DNA of 64,000 nt from an uncultured Arenicella sp. Lineage in GTDB: Bacteria; Pseudomonadota; Gammaproteobacteria; Arenicellales; Arenicellaceae. The position numbers were made by a program, and so were the translations under genes. The stretch is from NCBI GenBank assembly GCA_947499305.1, contig CANMNN010000015.1, positions 1 through 64,000 on the forward strand, in the 5' to 3' direction. Shown here piece by piece: positions 19,398 through 27,055 of the stretch. The notes below the pieces were generated by a model. It saw only the letters and a list, made by a program, of their open reading frames with translations, had not been told where the DNA came from and did no database searches. Each line of letters opens with the position of its first letter. The first letter of the stretch is position 1.

Positions 19398-20570
19398 TTG
19401 AAAGACCTAATATTCAATACTCACGACATCATTTTGTTGGCGACAATTTATCAAAGCATATTATTCGCTTTGCTAATATTTATGGTCAAAAAGGAGCGTC
19501 ATCCAAGTGATTTCTACTTAATAGGGTTTCTGCTCACGCAGGCCGCAATTCCACTTCATCTGCTTATCAACTATGGCGACGGTTTTCGCTTAATTGCGCT
19601 TAACACCTCGCCAAATTTGTATCGCATTTTTGAGACCGCGTATTGGTTAGAAGCGCCACTACTACTTTGGTACACACGTTCATTGGTCTATAAAAACTAC
19701 CAATGGTCGAAAATCGACCTGGCATTTATTTTGCCCGCCGCGGTTTACTTAGTGTTCACCGTCATTACCTTCTATAGTCAAGACTACACTACCAAGTATC
19801 TCGCTCTACGAGACTATCAAACGGTAGAAGCACCGATTTTACGTCATCTGTCAGGCTTGGTTCGTGAGAGCCTTCGCGTTGTTTTTGGCGTTATGTGTGT
19901 CATCGATATTCGCCACTGTAGACAACAGATTCGCAAACGCTACTCAAATGTCGATCAAATAGATTTGGGCTGGCTAAACTTCTTAGTGATCGCGTTTTTG
20001 CTCATCCGTATTTGGGCAGTATTTGTATCTATCGCCTTAATTGCGAGAGCGCATCTACACATCAATATCGACTTTGAGTTGATGGGGTTAATCGGTAACT
20101 ACACTACTTTTATATTAGTAAGCGGCCTAATTTTCTTCAGCCTAATCAGCAGCTCGTTATTTGAAGGTGTTGACACTCGCGAAGAAGTAGAGGAGCAGGA
20201 AAAAGAAGAGGAGCGTTCAGATATAGCTCCGGAGTTAATCACCAAAATAGAAGCACATATGCGAGACAGCAAGCCATTTCTTGCCAACATATTGACCTTA
20301 GAACGCCTCGCAAAGCAACTCGATATTCCACCCCGAACACTCTCTAATGCGATCAATCGACACTATGAGCAGAATTTCTTTGAGTTCGTAAACCATTACC
20401 GAATCGATGAAGCCAAACTGCTTTTGGCTGACCCAGACCAGAAATCTAAAACGATGATTGATGTGATGGCCGATTGTGGCTTTAACAGCAAAGCCACCTT
20501 TAACACTTTCTTCAAAAAGGTAGTAGGCCTGACCCCGAGTCAATATCGAACCGAAAAGCTGAATACTTAG
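19398..20570 (+). CDS. AraC-family regulator with N-terminal membrane domain
   Basis: A 390-residue protein. Residues 1-255 form about seven hydrophobic helices, the type in which a membrane sensor is fused to a DNA-binding domain. An acidic linker of Glu residues (about 258-275) follows, then a C-terminal AraC/XylS double helix-turn-helix. Its second HTH has the family signature IDVMADCGFNSKATFNTFFKKVVGLTPSQYR, split here as IDVMADCGFNSKATF and NTFFKKVVGLTPSQYR. The start is probably TTG at 19398: the first helix begins before the first internal ATG, and no ATG/GTG upstream fits. No clear Shine-Dalgarno sequence. Position suggests control of the adjacent cellobionate-type operon (inferred). 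Confidence 0.85.
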   Translation: MKDLIFNTHDIILLATIYQSILFALLIFMVKKERHPSDFYLIGFLLTQAAIPLHLLINYGDGFRLIALNTSPNLYRIFETAYWLEAPLLLWYTRSLVYKNYQWSKIDLAFILPAAVYLVFTVITFYSQDYTTKYLALRDYQTVEAPILRHLSGLVRESLRVVFGVMCVIDIRHCRQQIRKRYSNVDQIDLGWLNFLVIAFLLIRIWAVFVSIALIARAHLHINIDFELMGLIGNYTTFILVSGLIFFSLISSSLFEGVDTREEVEEQEKEEERSDIAPELITKIEAHMRDSKPFLANILTLERLAKQLDIPPRTLSNAINRHYEQNFFEFVNHYRIDEAKLLLADPDQKSKTMIDVMADCGFNSKATFNTFFKKVVGLTPSQYRTEKLNT

Positions 20571-20571
20571 A

Positions 20572-20610
20572 AGCCGACCTGTGAGTCTAAGCAACGTCGG
20601 CTAGACTCAC
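20572..20610. terminator. Overlapping inverted repeats between convergent genes
   Basis: GTGAGTCTA (20581-20589) pairs perfectly with TAGACTCAC (20602-20610). AGCCGAC (20572-20578) pairs perfectly with GTCGGCT (20596-20602). The two stems cannot form together. They lie between the stops of the AraC gene and asnS and may end both transcripts, although neither has a T run. Confidence 0.45.
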
Positions 20611-20637
20611 TAACGACTCAACGCCCGTTACGCAAAC

Positions 20638-22035
20638 CTAGAACTGTGCAGACCCTGGCGATCTTGGGAATGGGATCACGTCACGAATATTCTCCATACC
20701 GGTGACATAGTTGATCAAACGCTCGAAGCCCAAGCCGAAACCGGCATGCGGTACCGTGCCATATTTACGCAGCTCTCGGTACCACCAAAGGTGTTCAGCT
20801 GTTTCTTGATCAGGAAAACGTGCATCCAACATATCCAAACGCTCTTCGCGCTGACTGCCCCCGATAATTTCACCAATACCAGGTACTAATACATCCATTG
20901 CGGCGACGGTTTTTTCATCGTCGTTCAATCGCATATAAAACGCCTTAATATCCTTTGGATAATTCTTCAAAATGACTGGGCCCTTAATATGCTCCTCGGA
21001 TAAAAAGCGCTCATGCTCTGAAGCTAGGTCAACGCCCCATTCTACTGGGAACTCAAATTTCTTGCCGCTCTTCAATAGAATATCGATCGCGTCGGTGTAG
21101 TCCATGTGCACGAAATCACTGTCGACAACGGCATTCAAACGATCGAGCACACCCTTATCTACTCGTTGCTGAAAAAACGCCATATCATCAGCTCGTTCAC
21201 TTAAAACCGACTTAATGCAATGCTTTAAAAAGTCTTCCGCGAGAGCCGCATCATCGTTTAAGTCTGCAAAAGCAATCTCAGGCTCAACCATCCAAAATTC
21301 AGCCAAGTGACGGCTTGTATGAGAATTCTCAGCTCTGAACGTTGGGCCGAATGTATACACCTTAGACATAGCCAAACAATACGATTCGACATTGAGTTGG
21401 CCCGATACGGTTAAAAAACTTTCACCACCGAAAAAATCTTCGCCGTAGTTAACAGCGCCCTCTTCAGTTCGCGGAAGGTTTTGCATGTCTAGAGTTGACA
21501 CTCGAAACATCTCACCAGCGCCTTCGGCGTCGCTGGCAGTTATGATTGGCGTATTGACCCACTGAAAGCCGCTTTGGTAAAAGTAGTTATGAATCGCGTT
21601 CGCTAATGTATTTCGAACTCGTGTCACCGCCCCAATAGCATTGGTTCGGGGGCGCAAATGCGCTTGCGTTCGCAGGTACTCAAAAGTGTGTCGCTTCTTG
21701 GCAATGGGGTAGGTCTCGGGTTCCTCAACCCAACCGACTACTTCTAACTCAGTCGCCTGAACTTCGACTGACTGACCTTGGCCTTGCGACTCAACTAAGG
21801 TGCCGGTGGCAATTACCGCACAGCCGGCCCCAAGGTGTAGCACTTCATCTTCGTAGTTAGCTAAAGAATCAGGCACCACAATTTGAATCGCGTCAAAACA
21901 GGAACCATCATGCAAGGCAACAAATGAAATACCGGCTTTCGAGGTTCGACGAGTTCTAACCCAGCCTTTGAGTGTCACTTGCTGATCAGTTGCGACAGCG
22001 CCTTTGAAAATTTCAGCGATGGAATGTTTGTTCAT
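20638..22035 (-). CDS. asnS: Asparaginyl-tRNA synthetase
   Basis: A cytosolic class IIb aminoacyl-tRNA synthetase that charges tRNA-Asn with asparagine. The 465 residues match the bacterial AsnS length (E. coli 466). An N-terminal OB-fold anticodon-binding domain (about 18-100, [16 protein letters not shown]) leads into the catalytic core with motif 2 around [20 protein letters not shown] and motif 3 around [16 protein letters not shown], ending with the usual [16 protein letters not shown]. It stands alone on the minus strand, convergent with the AraC regulator and 96 bases from the halogenase operon end. Nothing is unusual. Confidence 0.97.
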   Translation of the reverse strand: MNKHSIAEIFKGAVATDQQVTLKGWVRTRRTSKAGISFVALHDGSCFDAIQIVVPDSLANYEDEVLHLGAGCAVIATGTLVESQGQGQSVEVQATELEVVGWVEEPETYPIAKKRHTFEYLRTQAHLRPRTNAIGAVTRVRNTLANAIHNYFYQSGFQWVNTPIITASDAEGAGEMFRVSTLDMQNLPRTEEGAVNYGEDFFGGESFLTVSGQLNVESYCLAMSKVYTFGPTFRAENSHTSRHLAEFWMVEPEIAFADLNDDAALAEDFLKHCIKSVLSERADDMAFFQQRVDKGVLDRLNAVVDSDFVHMDYTDAIDILLKSGKKFEFPVEWGVDLASEHERFLSEEHIKGPVILKNYPKDIKAFYMRLNDDEKTVAAMDVLVPGIGEIIGGSQREERLDMLDARFPDQETAEHLWWYRELRKYGTVPHAGFGLGFERLINYVTGMENIRDVIPFPRSPGSAQF

Positions 22036-22131
22036 ACTAGAATCTCGTCGTGGTTTGAATTTCCGAGATTATAACGATTTACTAGCAGTTTTGGTTGAGT
22101 GTTTTACTTCGATACAACACCGCCTCTATTG

Positions 22132-23640
22132 CTAGGGCTTATCGGCTATACAGTGCTTGCGAATAAAATCCTCGTGACTACTCATGGTATTGACAGAACG
22201 GTCTATTACATCTGCGATGCCACTCAAATATTTGTGTAAAGCAGTACTGTCATAAGCATCGACAATCGGATGGTAACTCTTGGGAGTAATTCGCTGCCCA
22301 AACATTACCGCTAACCAACTTGGCTCTGAGAAAAGTTCTTCATTTTCTCGGTAGATACGACCACTACTTTCAAAGAGATCAATTTTGTTCTGCAAGGTAT
22401 CTGGCACTGACATGGTACGGCAGTAGTTCCAAAAAGGTGTGTCATCGCGTTGCGTTGCTTTGTAATGCAGCACGATAAAATCTCGAATCGCCTCTATCTC
22501 GTATATCGACTGCTCGTTGTACTTATCAATACCGACCTGATCAAAATCACGGCTCGGAAATAAGCCGATTAGCTTAGCAATACCAGATTGAATTAGGTGA
22601 ATACTAGTCGACTCCAGCGGCTCAATAAAACCACTAGAAAGGCCAATCGCGACAACATTTTTGTTCCAGAACTTGTTGCGGCGCCCTGTTTCAAAACGCA
22701 ATTTATTTAAATCAGCTAGAGGCTCTCCATCTAAGTTAGAAAGCAACACATCAGCAGCTTGATCGTCAGACATATAGTTACTGCTGTACACATGACCATT
22801 GCCGGTTCGATGCTGCAAAGGTATACGCCACTGCCACCCCGCATCTCTGGCGGTAGAGCGTGTATACGGCTCTGGCGCGCCTTGCTTTGTGCATGGAACA
22901 GCAATAGCTCGATCGCAGGGCAGCCAGTGACTCCAGTTCTCATAGCCTGTTTTGAGTGTCTGCTCGATAAGTAAGCCTCTAAAGCCTGAGCAGTCAATAA
23001 ACAAGTCACCTTCAATTTTTTTACCACTGTCTAATTCAATGGACTCAATGAAACCATCTTCCGAGCGCTGATGAACCTGAACTACTTTTCCTTCTGTACG
23101 AACCACACCTCGTTGTTCTGCATACTTACGCAAGTATTTCGCGTAAAGGCCAGCGTCAAACTGAAAGGCATAGTTGATTTGGGACAATGGCGAATCAGGG
23201 ATGTTTTGCGGGCGTGTGAATTTCCCCGCCTTAGCCGCTTTGCACGCCAGAGAAAAATCTTCAAGACGTTCAAACCGACCTTCTTGGTGCATTTTTAGCC
23301 AATAATGATGGAAAGGCACTGACTCAATCGGTACACCGTAGACTCCAAAGGGGTGCACGTAGGAATCGCCCTTCTTCCCCCAGTCTACAAATTCGATCCC
23401 GAGCTTAAAGGTTCCCTTGGTCTCGCGCACAAACTCATCTTCATCAATTCCGAGCAAGCCGTTAAAGGTAGCTATTTGCGGTATCGTTGCCTCACCAACG
23501 CCGACCGTTCCGATGCTCTGAGATTCGACTAGCTCTATTTTGCAATAGTCGTTAACCAGCACTTTCGAAAGCGCCGCCGCTGACATCCAACCTGCAGTGC
23601 CGCCGCCAACTATAACGACTTTTCTTATTCTATTGTCCAT
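22132..23640 (-). CDS. Flavin-dependent tryptophan-halogenase family protein (halogenase C)
   Basis: A 502-residue FADH2-dependent halogenase-family enzyme. Family hallmarks are intact: FAD motif [16 protein letters not shown] (about 10-25), FKLGIEF with the Lys that corresponds to the catalytic Lys of PrnA/RebH, WQWRIP (the WxWxIP signature), and [12 protein letters not shown] with the conserved catalytic-region Glu. It is last of three tandem halogenase-family genes, starting 2 bases after the stop of the middle gene, so clearly cotranscribed. Relatives of this type are often beside TonB-dependent receptors in proteobacterial sugar-uptake loci, as here; their natural substrates are mostly unknown. 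A flavin reductase would be needed in trans; none is in this window. Confidence 0.9.
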   Translation of the reverse strand: MDNRIRKVVIVGGGTAGWMSAAALSKVLVNDYCKIELVESQSIGTVGVGEATIPQIATFNGLLGIDEDEFVRETKGTFKLGIEFVDWGKKGDSYVHPFGVYGVPIESVPFHHYWLKMHQEGRFERLEDFSLACKAAKAGKFTRPQNIPDSPLSQINYAFQFDAGLYAKYLRKYAEQRGVVRTEGKVVQVHQRSEDGFIESIELDSGKKIEGDLFIDCSGFRGLLIEQTLKTGYENWSHWLPCDRAIAVPCTKQGAPEPYTRSTARDAGWQWRIPLQHRTGNGHVYSSNYMSDDQAADVLLSNLDGEPLADLNKLRFETGRRNKFWNKNVVAIGLSSGFIEPLESTSIHLIQSGIAKLIGLFPSRDFDQVGIDKYNEQSIYEIEAIRDFIVLHYKATQRDDTPFWNYCRTMSVPDTLQNKIDLFESSGRIYRENEELFSEPSWLAVMFGQRITPKSYHPIVDAYDSTALHKYLSGIADVIDRSVNTMSSHEDFIRKHCIADKP

Positions 23641-23642
23641 CG

Positions 23643-25229
23643 CTAGCTATTCCTGGCCGAAGTTTGATTGCTTTTTGCCTGTGAATCAGCATTCTGGGTT
23701 GTTTTCAGAATCTCCTGCAGTAATTGATCATGTTTCGGCAGGCGCGCGACAACATCACGAACGTGGCTAGCGTGCTTGTCGAGCAAGCTCCTCAGATCAG
23801 AATCTGAAACCTTACTTATCAAGGGATCATAAAATTCTGGCCATAGCTCTAGCGCGAAAAATAAATTGATCCATTGCGCTTCGCTCAAAACATCAGACTC
23901 GTAGAACGCGACCTGACCAGTTGAACGAAACAATTCAAGGCGATGCTCTACTGAGCTTGAGAATGCTTGCCCGGCTAAATTTGAATCAGCTATCAGTGCG
24001 TGCACATCGGCGACCCTGAGATATTCATTTCGAGTAGTGATGTTGTACTCTTGAGCTAGCAAATAATTGCAACTTTTATCAGGGTAAACGGCCAGCCAGC
24101 GCTCGATTGCATTGATCGTGAGGTCAAGTGGAGAAAAGAGTAAGGCCTCAACAAAACCCGCCGCTTCGCCAATCGCCAAACAATTGCCTTGCCAATGAGT
24201 ATGGCGTACACCTTGGCGCTGTTCACTGACACTAACCAGATCATCTCGAATAGGCTGGCCAAATTCCGCAAAGGCTACGCTTCGCGCCTGCTCCTCAGAC
24301 ATTGCAGCTGAGCTATAGCTAAAATGGCAGTGCCTGGCGCCCTGAATTGGTATCGAACGAAACCAACCATGACGCGTTTTCGTAACGGTGTTAAACAGCG
24401 GGGTTTCGCTATTATCCGGCGTGATCATTTCTAAACGACGATCGTAGCCAAAGGCTTGCGACCAATCATCGTAGGTCACGCCCAGTGCCTCTTCAATCAG
24501 CAAGGCTTTGCTCCCAGTCGCATCGATAAAAAAATCAGCATGCACGCTTTCACCATTGCTAAGCATCAGCGTCTGGATAAAACCGTTATCGCCCACCACC
24601 ACTTTTTCAACTTCAGCTTCGAGCCGCTTTACTCCATAGCGCAAAGCAAATTGAGCAAGAAAATGCAGGTAGCGAACCCCGTCAACCTGAAATGCATAGT
24701 CGATGTTATGCAGTGCCGAATTAGGTTCAGGGTGAGTAAATTTGTTCGACAGCGCGGCGGTGGTGGCAATTGAATGTTCGGCCACTTTAACCTCAGGACT
24801 ACTATCTCGCTCATGGCTGTTTATTTGCTCATGGCTGTTTATTCGCTGACGGCTGTTTATTCGCTGACGGCTCAAGTAATGATGAAACTTAACTCGGTCA
24901 ACCAATTCGCCGGTCGGCGAATAACAAAAGAGGTTGTCTTTGCTGCCTCGGCAATTCTGCAAGCGCGTACCGTATTTATAAACACCGCCTACATTCTTAA
25001 GAAGCTCCACCTCTTGCACACCAAGGTCACTGTGAAAATCGAGCGCGTTGGTGCTTAGAGTCAACGCGTTTGGGACCACAGCGTGGTTCGGCTCAACGAT
25101 TGTAATTTGAACGCCCTGACTACGCAGGCTTCGAGCCAGTCGCGCCGCTACCGCCCATCCATGTATGTCATTTCCCGCGATAACAATCGAGCGTATTTTT
25201 TCTATCGAGTTCTTTTCTATAGCGTTCAT
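23643..25229 (-). CDS. Degenerate tryptophan-halogenase-like flavoprotein (halogenase B)
   Basis: Collinear with its two neighbours but much diverged. The FAD glycine motif is replaced ([14 protein letters not shown]), WxWxIP has become WFRSIP (second Trp lost), and the Glu-bearing EPLEST segment is EALLFS. The Lys segment survives as YKYGT. It is therefore probably not an ordinary halogenase and may be a partner or structural paralogue; it is not broken by stops. A stretch of six-residue repeats (SRQRIN type, DNA 24808-24879) is inserted near residues 115-140. I chose ATG 25229 over GTG 25238 because TAGGTG lies 6-7 bases upstream of it. The gene begins 9 bases after the stop of halogenase A. 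Confidence 0.8.
   Translation of the reverse strand: MNAIEKNSIEKIRSIVIAGNDIHGWAVAARLARSLRSQGVQITIVEPNHAVVPNALTLSTNALDFHSDLGVQEVELLKNVGGVYKYGTRLQNCRGSKDNLFCYSPTGELVDRVKFHHYLSRQRINSRQRINSHEQINSHERDSSPEVKVAEHSIATTAALSNKFTHPEPNSALHNIDYAFQVDGVRYLHFLAQFALRYGVKRLEAEVEKVVVGDNGFIQTLMLSNGESVHADFFIDATGSKALLIEEALGVTYDDWSQAFGYDRRLEMITPDNSETPLFNTVTKTRHGWFRSIPIQGARHCHFSYSSAAMSEEQARSVAFAEFGQPIRDDLVSVSEQRQGVRHTHWQGNCLAIGEAAGFVEALLFSPLDLTINAIERWLAVYPDKSCNYLLAQEYNITTRNEYLRVADVHALIADSNLAGQAFSSSVEHRLELFRSTGQVAFYESDVLSEAQWINLFFALELWPEFYDPLISKVSDSDLRSLLDKHASHVRDVVARLPKHDQLLQEILKTTQNADSQAKSNQTSARNS
24808..24879 (-). repeat. 18-bp in-frame tandem repeats in halogenase B
   Basis: Four consecutive 18-bp units start at 24808, 24826, 24844 and 24862. 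The first three end in the shared GGCTGTTTATT; the last one diverges at its end. They encode repeated [12 protein letters not shown]-type hexapeptides. This is a length-variable microrepeat kept in frame. Confidence 0.85.
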
Positions 25230-25238
25230 AGACAGCAC

Positions 25239-26900
25239 CTAATGAAAGTTACGGCTGCGAGTTCCGTATAAACTCATATCCGTATTCTTCCATCCATCAT
25301 TCAGCTGGTTTTCAAGTCCAGCGATCGCATCTTTATGTAACGGCATCGCTTGCACTGAATTTAATACTTCGACTCGTAACTTATCTAGCTGCGCCTGCAT
25401 ATCCCCAACACTGAATCCGTCTACCCTAGTGTCGTAGCGCTGGGGTAAAAATCGTTGCCCCAAATACACTGCGACCCAGCTCGGCTCTAAAAACAAACCC
25501 TCTTGATACTTCACCACGTGCCCGGTTTGCTTAAACAAATCCATCTTTCGTCTAAGTTCATCAGGCACGCTCATCGTACGAACATAATTCCAGAACTCAG
25601 TATCGTCGCGCTCAGTTGCATGATAATGCAAAATCAAGAAGTCTTTTACGCGCTCAATTTCCATTTGCATCACTCGATTAAACTCGCTCGAAAACGCCGA
25701 ATCAACCTGCTTGTTAGGGAAGAACTCGATCAACTTCATAATACCAAGTTGAATAAGATGGATACCGGTAGACTCTAACGGCTCAAGAAAACCTGCTGAT
25801 AGACCTATTGCGACACAATTCTTGTTCCACATTTTCTTACGTCGGCCCGTGTTAAACCTAAGAAAATTGGGTTCAGCAAACGGCTTTCCATCCAAACCTT
25901 TCTGCAAAGAATCGAGAGCTTCGTCGTCACTCATGAAATCGCTGCAATAAACATGCCCATTGCCAGTACGATGCTGCAAAGGAATACGCCACCGCCAGCC
26001 TGCTCGATCCGCGGTAGCGCGGGTATAAGGCAATGGCTGCTCTTCCTTTTCGCACGGTATTGCAACCGCTCTATCGCATGGCAGCCAATGCTTCCAATGC
26101 TCGTAACCCGTCTCTAGGGTTTGCTCAATCAATAAACCGCGAAAACCAGAGCAGTCGATGAATAGATCACCATCAACTTGCACTCCGTTTTTCAGAGTAA
26201 CCGACGTGATGAAGCCCGACTCAGAATCTTGTTGCACACTCTCAACCAAACCTTCTTGACGAATAACTCCTCGCTCCTCCGAGTAGCCTCGAAGATACTT
26301 CGCATAAAGGCCCGCATCTAAATGATAGGCAAATGAATAGGTCGCGAGCAGCGAATTAGGGTCTTGCGAAGGAAAGTCAAATCGCTCTTGAGCGGCCGCG
26401 ACCACAGGTAAAGAATAGTCGCCAATTGGATGATCATTGCCATGCTGTTTGGATTTCAACCAATAGTGATGAAACGGAACACCATTAACCGGCTGACCAA
26501 AATCGCCAAATGGGTGTATGTAGGCGTCACCTTGCTGCCCCCAATTTGCAAACTCAATACCCAGTTTGTAGGTTGCGTTAGTCGCTTGCATGAACTCAGG
26601 TTCATCAATCCCTAAGCGTTGATTAAAAAAGCGTAAATGCGGCAAGGTTGCCTCGCCAACACCAACGGTACCAATTTGCTCCGATTCGATAAGCGTGATT
26701 TTGCAAGAGCCTTCAGCCAATGAAGAGCCTTCAGCCAATGAAGAGCCTTGAGCCGATGAACAGCCTTGAGCCGATGAACAGCCTTGAGCAATTGAAGAGC
26801 CCTTAAGCAAGTGAGAAAGCGCTGCGGCCGTCATCCAGCCTGCCGTGCCACCTCCAACAATGACTATGTTTTGAACCGCGTCGTTTGTTTTATTTTGCAT
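25239..26900 (-). CDS. Flavin-dependent tryptophan-halogenase family protein (halogenase A)
   Basis: A 553-residue halogenase-family flavoenzyme with intact signatures: [23 protein letters not shown] (conserved Lys), [17 protein letters not shown] and EPLESTGIHLIQ (conserved Glu). It is about 50 residues longer than the neighbouring halogenase C. Most of the excess is a serine/glycine-rich hexapeptide repeat (residues 35-65) inserted inside the FAD Rossmann fold, between the first helix and the second strand. It is first of three cotranscribed halogenase-family genes and starts about 155 bases downstream of the TonB-dependent receptor, beyond a strong intrinsic terminator. Activity on tryptophan or another indole is inferred from family only. 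Confidence 0.9.
   Translation of the reverse strand: MQNKTNDAVQNIVIVGGGTAGWMTAAALSHLLKGSSIAQGCSSAQGCSSAQGSSLAEGSSLAEGSCKITLIESEQIGTVGVGEATLPHLRFFNQRLGIDEPEFMQATNATYKLGIEFANWGQQGDAYIHPFGDFGQPVNGVPFHHYWLKSKQHGNDHPIGDYSLPVVAAAQERFDFPSQDPNSLLATYSFAYHLDAGLYAKYLRGYSEERGVIRQEGLVESVQQDSESGFITSVTLKNGVQVDGDLFIDCSGFRGLLIEQTLETGYEHWKHWLPCDRAVAIPCEKEEQPLPYTRATADRAGWRWRIPLQHRTGNGHVYCSDFMSDDEALDSLQKGLDGKPFAEPNFLRFNTGRRKKMWNKNCVAIGLSAGFLEPLESTGIHLIQLGIMKLIEFFPNKQVDSAFSSEFNRVMQMEIERVKDFLILHYHATERDDTEFWNYVRTMSVPDELRRKMDLFKQTGHVVKYQEGLFLEPSWVAVYLGQRFLPQRYDTRVDGFSVGDMQAQLDKLRVEVLNSVQAMPLHKDAIAGLENQLNDGWKNTDMSLYGTRSRNFH
26707..26796 (-). repeat. 18-bp in-frame tandem repeats in halogenase A
   Basis: Five 18-bp units (starts 26707, 26725, 26743, 26761, 26779) have the consensus gagccttcagccaatgaa. 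The first two are identical and the others differ at a few bases. They encode AQGCSS/LAEGSS hexapeptides. High identity suggests recent slippage expansion. Confidence 0.92.
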
Positions 26901-27000
26901 AACGTCAAGCCAGCCTAGAAGGCCGAGTGTTTTAAGCAGTATACCTAGATAGCCAAACCTTCAGGTCAATATCCCGTTGATTCGAATCGCATTAAACGTA

Positions 27001-27036
27001 AAAAAGCCGTCTCAAGTTACCCTGAGACGGCCTTTT
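27001..27036 (-). terminator. Intrinsic terminator after the TonB-dependent receptor gene
   Basis: A perfect stem of GCCGTCTCA paired with TGAGACGGC around a short loop, flanked by A and T runs. On the minus strand it ends in TTTTT. It lies 20 bases past the receptor stop and before halogenase A, so it may end or attenuate receptor transcription into the halogenase genes. The A run on the other side makes it potentially bidirectional. Confidence 0.88.
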
Positions 27037-27055
27037 ACCATTGACCTTCTAACGA

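Noticed and set aside
24808-26796. CRISPR array or mobile-element repeats in the halogenase genes
   Set aside because: The 18-bp units are directly adjacent without spacers, are in frame, and encode peptide repeats.
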